From contig OV121092.1 in assembly GCA_921293015.1 (NCBI GenBank), forward strand, positions 13,584,001 through 13,648,000: a DNA stretch of 64,000 nucleotides. Reading direction: 5' to 3'. Source of the stretch: Phorcus lineatus. Its lineage: Eukaryota; Mollusca; Gastropoda; Trochida; Trochidae. Below the pieces are notes generated by a model that saw only the letters and a program-made list of their open reading frames with translations, was not told the origin of the DNA and made no database searches. The position numbers were made by a program, and so were the translations under genes. Below are positions 50,503 to 62,697 of the stretch, piece by piece (position 1 is the first letter of the stretch; each line of letters starts with the position of its first letter).

Positions 50503-50575
50503 TTCAAGATTCAAGATTCAAGATATTTTATTTGTAGAAAGGCCAAAGACCCAAAGTACAAATTAGATTGCAAGA
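50503..50575 (+). mobile_element. Possible retroelement 3' tail
   Basis: Three GATTCAA heptamers (about 50508-50525) are followed by ATATTTTATTTGTAGAAAGGCC. Short tandem heptamers of this kind often end non-LTR retroelements in marine invertebrates. No upstream coding remnant is seen. Confidence 0.3.
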
Positions 50576-50870
50576 ATATGTTATTGGAATAATGAATATT
50601 TATAACATTATATATCATTTTATGAATATGAATTTCATTCACAAGCAGTTGTAGTTAAAAAAATGAGATTTATTGAGGACGTCCTGTTATCAATTCATAT
50701 AAAATGCACACATTTAAAACCTTTTAATCTTTTTTCCATCCTCTCAATGTAAACTATAAGAGGCTTTATCTGAGTACTTAAGGCATAAGTACAAAGTTAA
50801 TACTGCTTATTTGGTTAAGATGCTCAGACCTGAATTTCCTTATTCACCTTGTAATCTAACTGAAAAAATA

Positions 50871-51596
50871 GAGCCATGGGCTCTGTAGCTCATCAGATTT
50901 TTGATAGAAATAGGTGTTTGGGTTTAGACCATGGTTTTGACCCCTGTGACCCCATTTGGGGTCATAGGGTCACCAAACCTACAATTTAGAATCCCCGTTG
51001 GCCAAGGAGTCTACACACACCTTTTCAGCTCTCTAGACCTTTTGGAACTGGAGAAGAAGATGAAAATAGGTTTTTCAGGTTTTGACCCCTGTGACCCCAT
51101 TTGGTGTCATGGGGTCACCAAACCTACAATTTAGAATCTCCAGTGCCCAAGGAGTCTACACACAACTATTCAGCTCTCTGGACCTTTTGGAACTGGAGAA
51201 GAAGATGAAAATAGGTTTTTCATGTTTTGACCCCTCTGACCTCATTTGGGGTCATGGGGTCAAAAAATCTACAATTTAGAATCCAAGAAGTCTACACACA
51301 ACTTTTCAGCTCTCTGGACCTTTTGGAACTGGAGAAGAAGATTAAAATAGATTTTTAAGGTTTTGACCCTTGTGACCCCATTTGGGGTCATGGGGTCACG
51401 AAATCTACAATTTAGAATCCCCATTTGCCAAGGAGTATGCACATAAAATTTCAGCTCTCTAGAGTCATTGGTTCTGGAGAAGAAGTCGAAAAAGTGAAAA
51501 GTTTACGGATGGACGGACGGACGGACGCCGGACGCCATGCCATGCCATAAGCCCATCGGGTCTTTCAGACCTGATGAGCTAAAAAGTACCCATCAG
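50871..51596 (+). mobile_element. pearl/Helitron-like element with 145-bp core repeats
   Basis: Four core units begin at TTTTGACCC (50935, 51080, 51225, 51361; periods 145, 145, 136). Each holds GGGGTCATGGGGTCAC, TACAATTTAGAATC, TTTTCAGCTCTCT and CTGGAGAAGAAGATGAAAA. After the last unit come a GGAC tetranucleotide tail (51513-51530) and a hairpin GGGTCTTTCAGACC (about 51559-51572), ending GATGAGCTAA. CTAA fits the Helitron-type CTRR end. The left edge, GTAGCTCATCAG, is the inverse of the right-end CTGATGAGCTA. Bivalve pearl elements are known for such tandem cores. The frames inside are shadows. Confidence 0.7.
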
Positions 51597-52432
51597 GTCA
51601 CTTCTTGACAAAATTTGACATCAAAAAGATTGTTAGGAGATATATATGTAAATTAGTATTTCATTCATATATTGTAATCAACTTTAATTTCTTAGTGGGT
51701 TGCTTTGTACAAGGAAGTAAAAACATAAATTCACACAAAGTTGATTTCTGAAAACAAATGATTTGAAAAAGTGTTTGCATTAACACAAAAGATTAAAAAT
51801 GTACATTATTTATTTCTGAAATGAAATATTTCTGTGCTGACAAATTGTTAACAAAATGAAAACTATTGTAAAAAGCTTTGTTATTTATTTGAATGTACTG
51901 GGATTGAAATGTTTACAACTCTACACTGAAGGTTTTCACTCAAGGGAGGACAAATCTAGAAGTAGGAATTTGTCTTATTTACAGTTAAAATAAACAAATC
52001 CTGCAGGGAATGTGAAGCAGAGAACAGTAGCCACAAAATGGCAAAGAATGGAAAAATGTCGTCAAAAAATAAACTTTGATAAAAGGGCCTATAAAATGTT
52101 ATTTACCAATGAGGTGTGAAGACAACTTGTATGCCGGACACTAAATATTTAAGGAGCCGAACAGCTGATCAAAACAATATTACCATTTTTAGAACTGTTC
52201 CCTTTTTACCTTCAGAGAAATTGGAAAGCCTTCTGTGTTAAATTTGTAACGGAAATAGAGGTGAAACTAATTCTTTGAAGAACGGAAGATAAAAATGTAT
52301 TAGAATAAGAAAATTAACTGTTAGAATAGGGGATTCATATTCTTTTAATTGAAATAAAAAACAGAATGAGTCTCTCGATTGATTAATGATCTAGCACACT
52401 GTTTAAAAATCTGTATGTCAGAATTAAAATTA
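51597..52432. other. No gene seen
   Basis: No supported coding segment or matched repeat. Confidence 0.5.
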
Positions 52433-52766
52433 TAATCATTGAAGGTGAAGGTGAATTTGGTGTAACGCTGCCTTAAGAAATATTTCACTTATATCCCGGC
52501 TGCTAGTATTATTGCAGGGAGAAAGACCAGTACACTATTGTGGCTATGCATTGCAATGAAACCTGTGAGCATCGACTGGAACTAGTGAACCAGGTGGTAC
52601 TAAGCTGAAATTCAGAGAAGCATTGCACCCAAACCTTACTGCATGAGGAACACTTCTCTACTGTAGACAAGTTGCTGAGCACCTGACCATATTCAAACCC
52701 TGAACCTCTTGAACCTCAGTTGAATGAGCTAACAACTGCGCTATTCTGCCCCCAGTAATCATTGAA
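52433..52766 (-). mobile_element. SINE family A with 11-bp TSD
   Basis: TAATCATTGAA at 52433-52443 recurs at 52756-52766. The copy between is full length but diverged: the B box region is altered (ATTCAAACC), and the tail GGTGAAGGTGAA is degraded. Confidence 0.9.
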
Positions 52767-52872
52767 ATTAGCTTCTCTAGAGCTCTGATATATATTGTTA
52801 ATTGGGATAACACTACACACAATACTAATACTACACCACTTTATTGGGACAATTCCTTGCAGCAGTTGAACC

Positions 52873-52925
52873 TCTCCCCCCCACCCCCCAAGAGCAAGGC
52901 AACACCCACTCCCCCCCCCCCCCCC
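52873..52925 (-). repeat. Poly-C tracts including a C15 run
   Basis: C-runs at 52875-52887 and an unbroken run at 52911-52925 put several G-runs on the minus strand. The 99-codon proline-rich frame across it is a low-complexity artefact. Confidence 0.75.
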
Positions 52926-54959
52926 AGCACTGACCGTGCCCACAGCTTACCAATTCTCTCACTAAGCCTTGCCTCAAAAGCTACTTTTCTCCTTAATTTA
53001 AGATGGCAATTTATAAAGAGAATATTTAACTTACTCCAACTCAACAAAAAATGTTTTATTCATTTCACACCAAATTATGCAGCATTCACTTTTTCTTCTT
53101 TTATTCATAGAATCACCTCAAAAGAACACTGTTCTAATTTTTTTCTTGCAAAGTAGTCCTCATTTGCCACAAATTTGGAATTAAATTTCTCCCATCATCA
53201 TTAGCAAAATCGTAATAATTAAATGTTATTACACTGAAGCTCATGTTCTATCCTGTAATTTTCTCTACTTCACAAAATACAGAAAATATTTTTCCTCTCT
53301 TTATGCAAATACAGTTCCTTTATCATTTCTTCTCCAAATTTGTTGAAAAACTTTCTCTCATCGAATACCAAATCAATTAGTTGTTTAATGAAATAGTATT
53401 ACACTGAAGATCATGTAGTATCCTTGATTTCTCTCCTGCATCACAAAAACCTCCCAACAGAAGCTAATAAGACTTCTCTCCTGCTCTTGCACTACAGCCC
53501 TTTTAACCCAACTGCCTCTCCAACTTCTGTAAACAGAGTACGATCAGTGTTGTCAATGTTTGCTCCAGGAGAGAAATAAACAATCAATGACAAACACTGA
53601 CCTAGTGGAGAGAAACAAATAAACTTTTTTTCTTAGTCAAAGAAATGTTCAGCTTATTTCTCTGTTGATCACAAAAATGAAATTGTTACATTTTTTATGA
53701 TTCATTAAAGATAAGTGTCCAGGCTAATTAAGGTACTCTCTTTCGGGAACATTCATCAATAACATGAATGATAATAATGATGATAATGAGGACATGAGGT
53801 GGTATTGTAATCTATGCTGAGTTTATATCAAGGAAGGGCAGCAAAAATATACAATATTATTTTTATGGAGCAATGATCATTTAAATTCATAAACTGTAAT
53901 TCCCCTTGTGTAAGTGCAATATACAAAGTACACTTGTTCTTTAAAAACAAGTGTGCAGATAATGACATAAGGTGAGACTGCATTTAGTTCTCACGTGAAT
54001 GTCAAGTGAATTCTAAATATATGTACCATTTGGCCCTGACCTATCTACATGCAGGTATTAATTCAACACTATATGTTTAGGAAAAACTCTCTGCTGTGAA
54101 GTATAATTTATTTTTAGGGGTGAAATAAACTGAAAAAATTCATTACATCAAATGCTCAGGAAAATTAGGAGGAGTGATTTTACATGATTAATCTCTTTGC
54201 AAGAACTTTTGCTTATCAACAAAGTTTTCTTTTGTACAAATACTGTTGATTGTATGCAAGGGTGTGGTGAAACATGTCCCAAAGATTAAACAAGGTAAGT
54301 GATACCTATTGGTTTATTTTTATACACGATGATGTAATACAAAATTGGATAATCTGACAATATATCATGTTCTCAACTTATAAGATTACCAAAGAAAACA
54401 AAGAGTGTTTACACTGTTAAAAATAACTGACAGGTGAAAGAATACAGATCAAAGGATCAGGTGAGGTAATTGATAGAGTACAGGTAAGACATTGAACAGA
54501 TTTCAGTGCAGGGTGTTGACAAGGTTGGTGCTTATCTCCATACTTTTCCTGTACAAAGTCATTGCAAATATACATATGCCAAAGGTGAAGCTTGCTAATC
54601 TGTAATATCAAAACTTAAAAAGAATATTCACAGATCATTATGACACTGGTAAATTCAATTCAGATAAAGTTGATCACCTGAACTCTACCTCTAAACTCTA
54701 AATGTGCATTAGTTGTCAAATAAATAATATCAATATGCACACATAATCAACCAAGAAAGAAGAAAATGTTGATATCAAAGCATGCCTTATTCATAACTTA
54801 AGTAACATTAACAGATAAAATGCAAATAGGGACTTTGAAAATAATATATCTTTCATATTCACTTTCTGTAACATCATGAAAAACAACCTTCTGATAAAGC
54901 TTATATTATATTTAACTATTAAAATATTCAAAGATTCATGTTCTCTCTACATCAAATCT
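52926..54959. other. No gene seen; short hairpin at 53929
   Basis: The only structured site is ACACTTGTT..AACAAGTGT at about 53929-53953, a 9-bp stem with a short loop. One eroded member of the cassette family at 54960 lies near 54500-54560. Confidence 0.4.
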
Positions 54960-55690
54960 AGCACTTGGTTTAAGTAAAGTTGTTTGTGTTACCTAAGTTA
55001 AAGAATATTAACTTTTATTAGAAAAATAATATTGTAATTAGCACTGTCAAAGCATAAAAAATCAGGTAAAAATATCAAGGTAAATTCAAAATGAAATCAA
55101 ACACAGAGTTTCGACAAAGTTGTCACTTACCTCTGTGTTATTCCACTTCATAAAATATGAACTTCAATTGGTAAAATAATGTTGTATCTACTACTGTCAA
55201 AACCTCGTTGAATGGCATTTATAAGTAGAAGTGATGCAGAATTATATGAATTTTTTATGGGTAAACAACTTCTTTTTTCTTTACAAACGATGCATCGATA
55301 TAGACATTAATGCTTGGCAACGATATTAGCATCTATGTTGTATCATCACTAAAACAGAATAAAGAAGTTGTGTATACATAAAAAAAAATCTCAGTATGTT
55401 ACTGTCAAAACATCAAAATATCAGTTACGAAAATCTAGCTAAATTCAACATAGAATCTGAGACAGGGTTAAGACAAGGTTGATTCTTACCTCTGTATTAT
55501 TCCACTATAGACACCATGAACTTCAATTGGTAAAATAATGATGTAACTATTACTGTCAAAACATCAAAAGATCAGACACAAAAATACATGTAATTTCAAC
55601 ATGAAATCTATCACAGGGTTAAGACAAGGTTGTTGCTTACCTCCGTGTAATTCCAGTTTATAGAATATGCATGCACAGGTACTCCTCATG
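54960..55690 (-). repeat. Repeated ~145-bp cassette carrying donor-like sites
   Basis: Related blocks occur with the same internal order on the minus strand: TTTGACAGTA, then TTATTTTACCAATTGAAGTTCA, then GGAATAACACAGAG, then GTAAG. Donor-like sites fall at 54992 (GTAACA), 55130 (GAG|GTAAGT), 55489 (GAG|GTAAGA) and 55640 (GAG|GTAAGC). Spacings are 138, 359 and 151 bp. More decayed relatives near 54535 and 56515 have GATAAG in place of the donor. They could be duplicated 5' UTR exons of the minus-strand gene or merely a satellite. Confidence 0.55.
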
Positions 55691-57902
55691 TCATTTCACT
55701 CCTGAGATTAGGGTTCTATCACTGACGAGCTACCAGGTATCACAGACACTACGCTAAAGCTCTCTACCTGGCAAGCCTACCTGGTACAGTTCAACCAACT
55801 TGCAATGTACCTCAATACAAAGTTGAGCTTTATACTGAGACACTAGAGCTGTGTCATTGATAGCAAAATACAGTGTTGATTAAAGGACTATTATACTACA
55901 TGGCATTTTTGTAAAAAGTAAAGTTGAGGAAATTAGTCATTTCTGATTATACATATGCATGTTATTGATAAATGTTTAAATCATTTCAATAAAGGAAGCA
56001 CATAAAAAACAAGTGAATCCCTTCTTTTCTATAGGACAGCTTCTTAAAGATAAGTTTCCCACTGACATGTATTAACTCTACATGCAGTTAAAATGTCATT
56101 AATTTCTAGGTAATGAAGGCAAACTGGTACATTTACACATTCAGTTCAAATGACGTAGGAGTTAAACTTGCATTTGATAAAAATGCAAGATTCTATCTTC
56201 TACAAAAGTAAATGCTGGGCTCCATCATTGAACACTGATTAACACAGAAACATCGATTGAAACTGTGTTAAACAAAAAGAAATAGAAAGATTGATAAATT
56301 TCAACCGATTTATGATGGATTTAAGTACTTGGCAGTTAACTACAAGATGAACAGGCTAACACTAGAATATCAATTCTCTTAAAGATTAATATATATAATG
56401 TCAGCATTAAGACAAGATTCAAATATAGTTTACACAATTTAGAAATAAACATGCAGTAATTGAAAATGTGTGAAACACATGTAATCACAGGAATTCTAAC
56501 ACAGGTTTCAGACAAGGTTGTTGTTTATCGCTGTATCTTTTATTGATAATAAAATATTAATTCATGCATTTCAATTTACATCAAGACTGAGCTACAGCGC
56601 AACCAACTTATGGTGATTCTTTGCTAGGCATTAACACAGGGGTTTATCAATTCTCCGATGAATGTTCTGTAATTGCAAATTACAGTGTTGGACATACAGC
56701 AATTATTGTGGAATGAGTTTACATTGCCACATATGTATGGATGACTCCTTATTGATGTATTTTCATTTTGAGTGAAAACATATGATTATGATGACTATTA
56801 AGGGTATCTATTGTCATCTAAAACATTGTGAAAAATGTTATTTTTGATACTGGCATATCTTAAATATATAATTCATTTTCTAGCTTTGACAAAATTGCTA
56901 TACATGGTTTGAGACAATCACTTTTTGTTTTATAATTTCTTAAACTTCATTTTTATCAAAAGAATAACATTTTATGATATGTGTGACAACTAACTTTTGT
57001 CTCTCAATAATGCAGTAATTATCTCTAGCCGGTCTCCTGGTCATTGGAGAGGATTCCAGTCATGATCGTAATCGACAGAAGAGATCATTTTTCTAAAAAA
57101 CAAGTATTGTTCATACCTGAATGATGTTCATTTTAGTTAAAACTCAAACTTTAACAACAAACTATAAAAGATGACAATGAAGTATGCATGAACAAAATCA
57201 ATCTCTTATCTAACACATTAATTTTGTATAAAAAATTGAGAAGATGTTGACCATCAAACAAATGAAATCCAATATAAACGATATTTTAGAGAGTTCATGT
57301 GAAATAAACCTTAAAATCTAGATCACTTGATATAGCTTTCAACCAATCAATGTTTAGGCATATCTGTTAACTTTAAAGTGTGAAATTATTCAACATTGCT
57401 ATCTAACAATGAAGATGATGCTGACCATGAAACAAACATGCAAAGCTAAGACTTTTTCATAATCAAGATCAGATAAATAACAATAATTTGAGAACAATCC
57501 AGAAATCATCACCTAAAAATATTATTACAGTTTCCCATAAACCTCACTGGATGGATATGATAATGATCCAGCTGTTAACTACAAACCAATTCATTTCTGT
57601 TCCACATCAATGGATGTCATTGTGACATTAAAAGCTTATTATGGAAATATTTATGATCAAATCTATATCTGAATATTCAGTATTCACTTTCTCTTCTGAA
57701 TACATGCTCCTGTAAAAATCAATCAAATATGAGCTTTTCAAACCATATGGTTAGTAAAATTAATGTAATTTACAAAATATTATTGATATCTTATCCATGG
57801 TTTTTTATTTCCTTCCTAAAGCAGACCAAAGACCTGTTATTGGTGATATCTAAACCCCCATTATATTGATATTCTTATTCTGCTCCACAAACAATGTGAT
57901 CC
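55691..57902. other. No confirmed gene
   Basis: The sequence at 55691-55860, upstream of the last cassette on the minus strand, is less AT-rich. It carries several CAGGTA/TACCTG motifs (around 55735, 55767 and 55781) and a TATAAAG at about 55833. A minus-strand promoter is possible but unproven. The rest shows nothing. Confidence 0.35.
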
Positions 57903-57903
57903 C

Positions 57904-57934
<31 letters not shown>
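57903..57934. repeat. CAGA tetranucleotide microsatellite
   Basis: An uninterrupted run of eight AGAC units is followed by two imperfect ones. Confidence 0.9.
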
Positions 57935-58113
57935 TGGACAGACGGTAAAACCAACATCCCACTATTCCAATCCTACTCAAAGTGGCATGGGGATAAATAC
58001 AATCATTAGCTGAAAAATATTTTTTGACAACCAAAAAAGAGAATACAAGACATAACACACTTGACCAATAACGTTTCACATGAAGACACTCGGAACAACA
58101 ACTTCCTCAAATG

Positions 58114-58436
58114 ATCTCAAAAGGTGGGGTGATTTTGTTTGGGACTTAACGCCGCTCTTAAGAGTATTTCACTTATATCCCAGCTTCAAGTGTTATTGCA
58201 AGGAGAAAGCCCGCAAAACCATTGTGGCTATTCATTACGGTGAAACCTGCGAGCATCGGCTTGAACTAGCAAATCATGGGCGGTACTGAGCTGAAATTCA
58301 GTGTAAGCCAAACTTTACAGTGTGGAGAACAATTCTCTGCTGCAGACAAAGTTGCCAAGCCCCTGGCCCCATGGACCTCTTGATTCGAAGCCAAACGTGC
58401 TAACCACTGCGCTATCCCGTCCCTAAATCTCAAAGG
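58114..58436 (-). mobile_element. SINE family A lacking its B box
   Basis: ATCTCAAAAGG (58114-58124) and ATCTCAAAGG (58427-58436) flank a near full-length copy, giving a target duplication with one indel. The GCGGGATTCGAACC segment that contains the internal B box is deleted, while the A box region is intact. Confidence 0.88.
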
Positions 58437-60550
58437 AGATGTTTTAAAAGTTCATTATTCGAGGTCAATAACCTTGCAAACTAAAATAGGTCTCTGGGCC
58501 GTTGAACTTTCTCCAATTATCCATGACAGCTCCTTTGGGTCGGTCAGACTGTCAAGTAAAGTAATGGCAAAGAAACAAGCTTGACTAATCCAAAATGTGA
58601 ATCTGAACATGTCAACATTTCCAAGGTAACTTTCCAATTAACAGTTCATTAACACTGCTGAATTAAAAACACCATTTGTTTCACTGGTGATAGGTATTTC
58701 AAAAGAACCACAAGATATAAAATCAAAAGAAGTTGAAAATCCCAAAAGGCACATCTTCACATACTTATTGATTAATATGATTTGTTAAATAGATCGAGAT
58801 ACAGATTTTAAGTTCTGCTACAGAAATGATATGAGGCAAATGGTGGAAAATGAACAAATATATATTCCCACCAACATAACCAGAGGTAATTGGTTAAAAA
58901 ATATCTGGACAAGCCTTGCCAAAATTCACCGTGACATTTTTTTTCTAGTTTGGTCAAACTGTAGGCATATTCCAACCCTCTGATGGCTTCCATGAAGCAA
59001 ACACTATCGCTCACAGACAAATAATTAAACAGGGAAAATAGCTCCTTGCACAACCCACATTCATATATGGACAAGTTGACCTCTAACCCCCAGATTTGAC
59101 CTCTCTGAACGTAACATTTGTTTTGAATAAATTGTTGCGTTGAGAGCTGGTTGATAAATTCCTTCAATAATATTTAATATTTGCAAAAATAATTATTATC
59201 ACAAAGAACACTATTTATGGTGGGTTGTTTCATTAAATGATTCCAATGCATTACAGATTTTAAAACATTCATTTTTATACTAATTACAACTCTAAGTCTC
59301 ATTATAATAAATAAGCATTCTATCATATGGCATGGTGACTCTCAAATTATTTCACTGTCATATGTTTCATGGTCTTAAATACAATACACAATTTTAGGAA
59401 TTTCTAAACTAAGTGACATTTCTTGTTCTGGGATTAGGTAAGTTTACGAGGACATGTGTTACATCCGTGATTCAACTGTTTACAAGGTCATAGGTCGAGG
59501 TTGAGGAAAACAAGTTGTAAGAATCCTCATTATACAACAGACATCACAGAATCATGTAGGACGTGATTGTCTCATAACCCTCTATTACACATTTGACAGG
59601 TATTACAAAATAATTGAATGTGAACATTTCGTGTTGAAAATGATTCTTGTAATATCTTTATTAAAAATTCAATATCAAAAGAATATGATAACAGATTGAA
59701 CATGAACACATGAACCTTTGAAGTTTTAGAGAACTACAATGAACATGAGTACATAAGATGAACCACTCAGCCTCTGGATTAAGAAAAAATACAATGATGG
59801 CAACTTATGCAAATACTTTCAGTAAAATAAATTATTTGGATGCAAACACCACAAAATCAAATTTTGAGAAAGTTAACACTAAGCATTTCCTGATGAATAT
59901 TTTACCCTGATAATTGGCGCCCCTGCCAAATAATTATTACTTATTATAAATGCTAAATGACTAAATAATCATGCTGTTTACATCCCTCCTCAGTCAAAGT
60001 CCATGGGGTTTAGTTGTGATAATCAAAATTCTAACTTAAAATTGTAATGAGATTTCACGTTATCATTTAACAAAACTTCTATCAGTTTTAATGTGATCAA
60101 ATAAGAATAAAAAATATTCAACTAAAATTAAACCGATGATTTTCCCATTTCAAAAGTTAGGTGACAAATATAACACAAGCATGTTGACAAGATCACAAAG
60201 AGTTACAAGTTTACAACGTGTTACGAGTTACGAATGTCTCTTTTCACCAGTGTGAGAGGATCACGATCGCAAATACTAGGGTCAGTGGTGACTTTGTCCA
60301 GCCTTAGCTGGCCAGTGTCCAGGCACTGTGTAAACTGAAGGGGACTTCTGTCAACTTTAGCATCAGAAGTTGGATTTAGGTTTCAATGTCATCACAGTTG
60401 TAATTCCGGTGATAATACACCTTGATTAGATCCCAAAAATGACAAGGGGAACAGTGGATAGAAAATACATACGAAACACAGAGTAGGATAGTGTGTATGA
60501 AAAGGAATGATCTCATTGACAGACACAGACACATACACACAGACAGAGAT
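58437..60550. other. No confirmed gene
   Basis: A 119-codon minus-strand frame (58808-59167) is the longest non-repetitive one in the window. One or two frames of this length are expected by chance here, and I see no domain, splice context or recognisable motif. The rest is AT-rich. Confidence 0.4.
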
Positions 60551-60672
60551 CCAAACAGGAGGAGGTGAGGTGAGGTGAGTTGGTGTTTAACGCCTCTTTC
60601 AAGAGTATTTCACTTATATCGCGGCTGCCAGTATTAATGCAGGGAGAAAGCCCGCAACACCCAAACAGGAGG
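60551..60672 (-). mobile_element. 5'-truncated SINE family A with 12-bp TSD
   Basis: CCAAACAGGAGG at 60551-60562 is repeated exactly at 60661-60672. Between them is only the tail-side third of the SINE, ending at GCCCGCAACAC. Perfect target duplication around a copy missing its promoter half indicates truncation during insertion, not later deletion. Confidence 0.9.
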
Positions 60673-60771
60673 ACAGAGAGATACCAATAAAGATATATAC
60701 AGATGGAAAGACGCACACACACACAGATAGAAATGCAAATAAGGGGACAGAGAGATACCAAGAGAGATACC

Positions 60772-60925
<154 letters not shown>

Positions 60926-61139
60926 CCATCAGATATACCTTTTTTATGACGTAATATTTTATTCAGATGATGTTTTTAGTATTTTTATATATCTTTTAAT
61001 GAACATGCCTTTATTTTACACATGAGCATCATAACTGTATCAGTGTCTCTCATAAATTGCTGTGCGATAGGTTGTATGTACAAGTGAGACAAAAATAAAA
61101 CAATCTGTCTGACACCAAGACAGCGATGAAGACACAGAG

Positions 61140-61800
61140 ATTATTATAAACCTTATACATACAGACACACACTTACAAACAGACAGACACAGACATAAAG
61201 AGATCTAGACAAAAAATTATTTACACTTATACAGACAGACACAGAAAGAAAGACAGACAGAGATCTATACAGAGAATTTTAACACTTTTACAGACAGACA
61301 AAGAAATCAGAGAGATAGAGCGATCCCAAGAGATATAGAGACATACAAACACACTCAGACAGACAGACAGTAACCAAGAGATATATACTGACATACAAAC
61401 AAACACAGACAGAGATGTAGACAGACATACCAAGAGATATACAGACATACAAACAAACACACACAGACAGAGATGTAGACAGAGACATACCAAGAGATAT
61501 ACAGACATACAAACAAACACAGACAGAGATGTAGACAGAGAGATACCAAGAGATATACAGACATACAAACAAACACATACAGACAGAGATGTAGACAGAG
61601 ATACCAAGATATATACAGACATACAAACAAACACAACAGACACACAGAGATGTAGACAGAGATACCAAGAGATATACAGACATACAAACAAACACACAGA
61701 CAGAAAGAGACGTAGACAGAGATACCAAGAGATATACAGACAGACAGACAGACAGACAGTCACATCGACAGAGATCAAGACATAGATAGACAGACACCAA
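61140..61800. repeat. ~59-bp satellite built from CAGA-type sequence
   Basis: CCAAGAGATATACAGACATA blocks recur at 61326, 61374, 61430, 61490, 61546, 61604, 61665 and 61725, a period of 48-61 bp. Each is followed by ACAAACAAACACA and CAGACAGAGATGTAGACAGAG. Flanks are looser CAGA/ACAC repeats. All three minus-strand frames are open for more than 100 codons because the unit lacks stops. They encode low-complexity Cys/Leu/Ser/Val repeats and are not genes. Confidence 0.92.
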
Positions 61801-62372
61801 AAGCTATACATAGATAGAAACGACAAACAGACAATAAAGCTAAATCGCCAGCAAAAATCCAGATTTAACTTCGTTGTGACATCTTCACCTTGTGTTGAAT
61901 AACCAACAGTGACATCTGTTGACAAACAATTTCTATTGGCATGTCTCCCATTGCAAATATGTCTAAATATAGAATTTTACGATCGTTCATCTCAGACGAT
62001 GCTCAAACATAGGCAGCAAGCTTGGAAACAACAATCAGTCAAAAAATATCTTTGAAATTCCTTTTTAGGATGGTGTGAAAAACCTTTTAAATCACAAAAG
62101 GGCTAATTTGATCAAAATTGATTAACATCAGTCTATTGTGTATTTTGAGGCACTGACCAAATCTTTATTGATCATTTCTTACAAAAGAAGTTAGCCATTT
62201 ATGGGTTTCTGCCTTAGAAAATAATTGAAAAATAGGTTTAAAAGGTATGGCCCCTAGGACAATTTAAGAAGAATATGATAGCTCATTTTTAAGGTGTGTT
62301 TACAAGAGAAAGAAAATAATCATATCATTACCAAAAGATTTTTGTTGTTTCATATTTTCTAGATGGAATCAC

Positions 62373-62697
62373 ACAATGTTAATTAATGTGAGGTGAGGTG
62401 ATATGGGGTTTATCGGCGCTTTCAAGTTTTTCACTTATATCGCGGCTGCTAGTATTATTGCAGGGAGAAAGCCCGCAACACCAATGTGACTATGCATTGC
62501 ATCAGCTGGAACTAGCCAACCATTGGTGGTACTGCGCTGAAAGTATTTGTATCATTGCACCTTAACCTCACTGCGTGTAGAGCAGTTCTCTACTGCAGAC
62601 AAAGTTGCCGAGCTCCTGGCAGGATTCGAACCATGGACCTCTTGATCCATAGCCGAAAGCAGTAACCACTGCGATATCCCGCCCCTACAATCTTAAT
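62373..62697 (-). mobile_element. SINE family A with 11-bp imperfect TSD
   Basis: ACAATGTTAAT (62373-62383) and ACAATCTTAAT (62687-62697) flank a copy with tail GGTGAGGTGATATGG and B box GGTTCGAATCC. About 20 bp around GGTGAAACCTGCGAGC is deleted, and the A box has one change. Confidence 0.9.

Noticed and set aside
50931-51279. Two similar 65-67 codon plus-strand frames
   Set aside because: They are repeated translation of the 145-bp core units of the pearl-like element.
52857-53156. Proline-rich 99-codon plus-strand protein
   Set aside because: The proline stretch comes from homopolymer C tracts, and the remainder shows no motif.
53929-53953. Hairpin resembling a transcription terminator
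   Set aside because: A short 9-bp stem in AT-rich animal DNA with no adjacent gene; likely incidental.
58808-59167. 119-codon minus-strand frame
   Set aside because: It has no recognisable domain or splice context. At this base composition about one or two frames this long are expected by chance in 64 kb on six frames.
61227-61925. 232-codon minus-strand frame
   Set aside because: It is translation of a stop-free ~59-bp satellite. The other two minus frames are equally open, and the residues are low-complexity repeats.
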